64,000 nucleotides of DNA from Flavobacteriales bacterium (GTDB lineage Bacteria > Bacteroidota > Bacteroidia > Flavobacteriales_D > Sanyastnellaceae), in NCBI GenBank assembly GCA_947456965.1, contig CANGTU010000003.1, positions 1 to 64,000 on the forward strand, read 5' to 3'. The notes below the pieces were generated by a model. It saw only the letters and a list, made by a program, of their open reading frames with translations. It was not told where the DNA came from and did no database searches. A program made the position numbers and the translations under genes. Shown here piece by piece: positions 61,909-64,000 of the stretch (the stretch's first letter is position 1; each line of letters starts with the position of its first letter).

Positions 61909-62181
61909 ATGGAATTGTATGAGGCTTCCTTGTCCAACGTACTGAGGATCGTCCTCTGGCTTATCCTCATTTCCTTCATCATCCGTCTTGTTGCACGTCT
62001 GGCTCTCCCGATCGTGATCAAAAAAGCCGAGCAGCGCATGCGCGAAAACCAGTCCGGGCAAACGCGCAGCCAGCAACCTCCGCGCAAAGAGGGTGAGGTT
62101 ACCGTTGAAAAAAACGCAGACCGCAGTGGTAACACCCCCCGTGATGGTGACTACGTTGATTACGTCGAAATCCGGGAGTAA
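61909..62181 (+). CDS. DUF4834-type small membrane protein
   Basis: 90 residues with one N-terminal span (IVLWLILISFIIRLVARLAL, about 14-33), a charged middle and the C-terminal motif GEVTVEKN...GDYVDYVEIRE typical of DUF4834. Function unknown; found across Bacteroidota near envelope genes. It follows gldA after 15 bases and precedes the YfhO-type gene by 48 bases, likely one transcript. Confidence 0.8.
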   Translation: MELYEASLSNVLRIVLWLILISFIIRLVARLALPIVIKKAEQRMRENQSGQTRSQQPPRKEGEVTVEKNADRSGNTPRDGDYVDYVEIRE

Positions 62182-62229
62182 GCCGGCGGTGGTCGGACCG
62201 TGTTATCTTGCGACCACCTCACAATTCCG

Positions 62230-64000
62230 ATGAAACGAGAAACTCTTTCCGCACTGCTGCCACACGCTGTGGCTGTAGCTCTTTTTACGCTGCTCGCGTC
62301 TGCCTACTTCAGCCCGGTCTGGAAGGGCTATGAACTGAGGCAAGGTGATATTGACCACTGGCGGGGAATGTCCAAGGAAATATCGGACTACCGCTTGCTG
62401 AACGGCGAAGAACCGCTCTGGACCAACTCCATGTTCGGCGGCATGCCCGCATACCAGATCAGCACCGAACATGCATCCAACCTCCTCCGGCCTGTCATGC
62501 TGATCATCCGGCTGGGCCTTCCCGGACCGGTGGGTGTGCTCTTCCTGGCCATGCTCGGCTTCTACATCTTCGCACTTTGCCTGAGGATCAACCCATGGCT
62601 CTCCATGGCCGGTGCTGTGGCATTCGGCTTCTCTACGATCAACATCCTCTACCTCGGAGCCGGACATGCAGCTAAGGTGAATGCCATAGCGCTGATGCCT
62701 CCGGTACTCGGCGGACTTATCCTCGCATTCCGCGGAAAGCCGGCTCTCGGCTCGGCTGTCTTCATGCTATTCCTCGGACTTCATATCACCGCCAATCACC
62801 TTCAGATGACCTACTACCTGGCCCTGCTCTGCGGAGCCGTAGCGCTGGGTGAAATGGCGAGACTCATCCTCGAACGCTCATTCATGTCACTCGTTCGGAC
62901 ATCGGCCATGCTCCTCGTTGCCACTGGCGTGGCCATATTACCGGCGATGAGCAACCTGCTCACCACGGCAGAGTACAGCAGGTACACAACACGAGGCAAG
63001 TCCGAACTGACCATAACTGCCGAAGGTGATGAAAAGGATTCCAGCGAGAAGACGGGACTGGAGACCAACTACATCCTGGATTACAATTTTGCTCCAGGTG
63101 AACAATGGTCACTCTTCATCCCCAATGCCTTCGGCGGTGAATCCGCCCCGCTCGGAAAAAACAAAGAAGCCATCCGGGAAGTCCCGCGAGCCATGCGTGA
63201 GCAAATCAGCCAGGCCAACCAATACTGGGGCGCACAGCGATTTACCGGAGGCGCTTTCTATTTCGGCGCCGCCATCATGATGCTCTTTGCTGCCGGACTC
63301 CTCCTCGTCCGTGATACTATTCGCTGGCCTTTCCTGATTGTGACCCTGCTAGCACTTGCACTGTGCGTAAAAGAACAAACGGCGCTGAACGAATTCTTCA
63401 TCGGATCATTCCCTCTCTACAACAAGTTCCGGGACTCCAAGATGGTTCTGGTTCTCATCCAGATCATGGCCCCTGCCATTGCACTTCTATTCCTCCAACA
63501 GGTTTACCGGGGTGAACTGTGGCCCCGCGACAAGCGGATCGTGCTCGGTGGCATTGGGCTCGTACTGTTCATCGCCGTTATCGCAGCGGCAAGCCCCGGC
63601 ATGATGGGCTCATTCATTTCGGCTGATGAGGCTGAGCAATTCGCCCAATACGAAGAGGAGTTTGCCGGCAACAGCGATCAACTGGCCATGCTCACCGATT
63701 ATCAGGACGGCCTGGTGGCTGCGAGGAAAGCGGTATATAGCAAGGATGCCGGCAGAAGCTTGCTTTTTGGCTTTCTGGGTATCGGACTCGTGGCGCTGGC
63801 CTGGTTCAGGATAGCAAGGGAAGCGGCTCTCGGGCTGGCGCTGCTAGCCATCGCAGCCATCGACTTATGGACCATTGACCTACGCTACCTCAACAATAAG
63901 AAACAAAAAAGCGAATACGAGGCCTATGTGAAAACCGACGATAAGCTGATCCCGTACAAACCTACATCAGCTGATATGGCTATCCTTGCTGAGGAAGAAG
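62230..64000 (+). CDS. YfhO-type polytopic membrane protein, truncated by the window edge
   Basis: Open reading frame from ATG 62230 to the end of the window, 590 residues so far without a stop. Multiple spans (at least ten), a first loop with SMFGGMPAYQIS (about 66-77) and an extracytoplasmic loop with YNFAPGEQWSLFIPNAFGGE near residues 285-305. This architecture matches YfhO/GT-C-like glycosyltransferase-type membrane proteins of about 800 residues in Bacteroidota, suspected to act on lipid-linked sugars. The C-terminal soluble part lies outside. TATCTTGCG just upstream of the start is a weak promoter candidate. Confidence 0.75.
   Translation, partial: MKRETLSALLPHAVAVALFTLLASAYFSPVWKGYELRQGDIDHWRGMSKEISDYRLLNGEEPLWTNSMFGGMPAYQISTEHASNLLRPVMLIIRLGLPGPVGVLFLAMLGFYIFALCLRINPWLSMAGAVAFGFSTINILYLGAGHAAKVNAIALMPPVLGGLILAFRGKPALGSAVFMLFLGLHITANHLQMTYYLALLCGAVALGEMARLILERSFMSLVRTSAMLLVATGVAILPAMSNLLTTAEYSRYTTRGKSELTITAEGDEKDSSEKTGLETNYILDYNFAPGEQWSLFIPNAFGGESAPLGKNKEAIREVPRAMREQISQANQYWGAQRFTGGAFYFGAAIMMLFAAGLLLVRDTIRWPFLIVTLLALALCVKEQTALNEFFIGSFPLYNKFRDSKMVLVLIQIMAPAIALLFLQQVYRGELWPRDKRIVLGGIGLVLFIAVIAAASPGMMGSFISADEAEQFAQYEEEFAGNSDQLAMLTDYQDGLVAARKAVYSKDAGRSLLFGFLGIGLVALAWFRIAREAALGLALLAIAAIDLWTIDLRYLNNKKQKSEYEAYVKTDDKLIPYKPTSADMAILAEEE

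Noticed and set aside
1-64000. CRISPR arrays, prophage, IS transposases, toxin-antitoxin or restriction genes
   Set aside because: None seen: no regularly spaced repeats and no matching protein signatures on either strand.

Overview
The window is chromosomal DNA of a member of the Bacteroidota, most likely a high-GC relative of the Flavobacteriales. Several things point there: four proteins end in a type IX secretion (T9SS) sorting tail, there is a gldA-type gliding ABC ATPase, NuoG is short, LptD and the TonB receptor have Bacteroidota character, and Bacteroidota promoters recur (a TAnnTTTG box, once with TTG exactly 19 bases upstream). No rRNA, tRNA or CRISPR array was seen.

Layout. (1) 1-5.0 kb is an AT-richer accessory block: a DinB-like protein, an AraC regulator, a PDZ/hydrolase/beta-propeller fusion and a 46-residue membrane protein. 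Two copies of an imperfect direct repeat flank the last three genes, and a relic of the 3' end of a group II intron (domains V and VI) sits in the block. (2) 5.3-13.4 kb is a surface-protein locus. A lipoprotein plus a giant T9SS-exported lipase/beta-helix protein are present as an intact pair, preceded by a decayed copy of the same pair (one gene frameshifted, the other cut to its 5' end). The intact giant gene changes base composition part-way, as if assembled from two alleles. (3) 13.5-23.2 kb is a nuoFGHIJKLMN respiratory complex I operon with a complete promoter and a hairpin leader; nuoA-E are absent. (4) 23.2-33.9 kb holds lptD, a divergent peptidoglycan amidase, an MCE/MlaD protein and a membrane Fe-S oxidoreductase. 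The cytosolic partner of that oxidoreductase is 3.6 kb away, beyond a HAD protein and a heme-type TonB receptor with its small companion.

(5) 33.9-45.5 kb is mixed housekeeping: secreted cyanophycinase, fabG, a VWA membrane protein, a periplasmic-binding-fold protein, a YdcF protein, a TPR protein, a phosphosulfolactate synthase homologue, rhodanese, DedA, aroE and a diheme peroxidase. (6) 45.6-52.5 kb is a minus-strand run: purL, a PASTA protein, a T9SS protein, rluD, panB. (7) 52.5-64 kb has ppa, a transaminase/omega-amidase pair, glutaryl-CoA dehydrogenase, rnhA, purN, a FIST sensor translationally coupled to a hybrid histidine kinase, gldA, a DUF4834 protein and a truncated YfhO-type membrane protein.

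The items that most deserve a second look are the mosaic duplicated surface locus, the repeat-flanked block with the intron relic, the split complex I and Fe-S oxidoreductase loci, the FIST-kinase unit, and the many promoter boxes so close to start codons that leaderless transcripts are likely. All base-composition remarks rest on reading and on a few hand counts, not on a computed profile.
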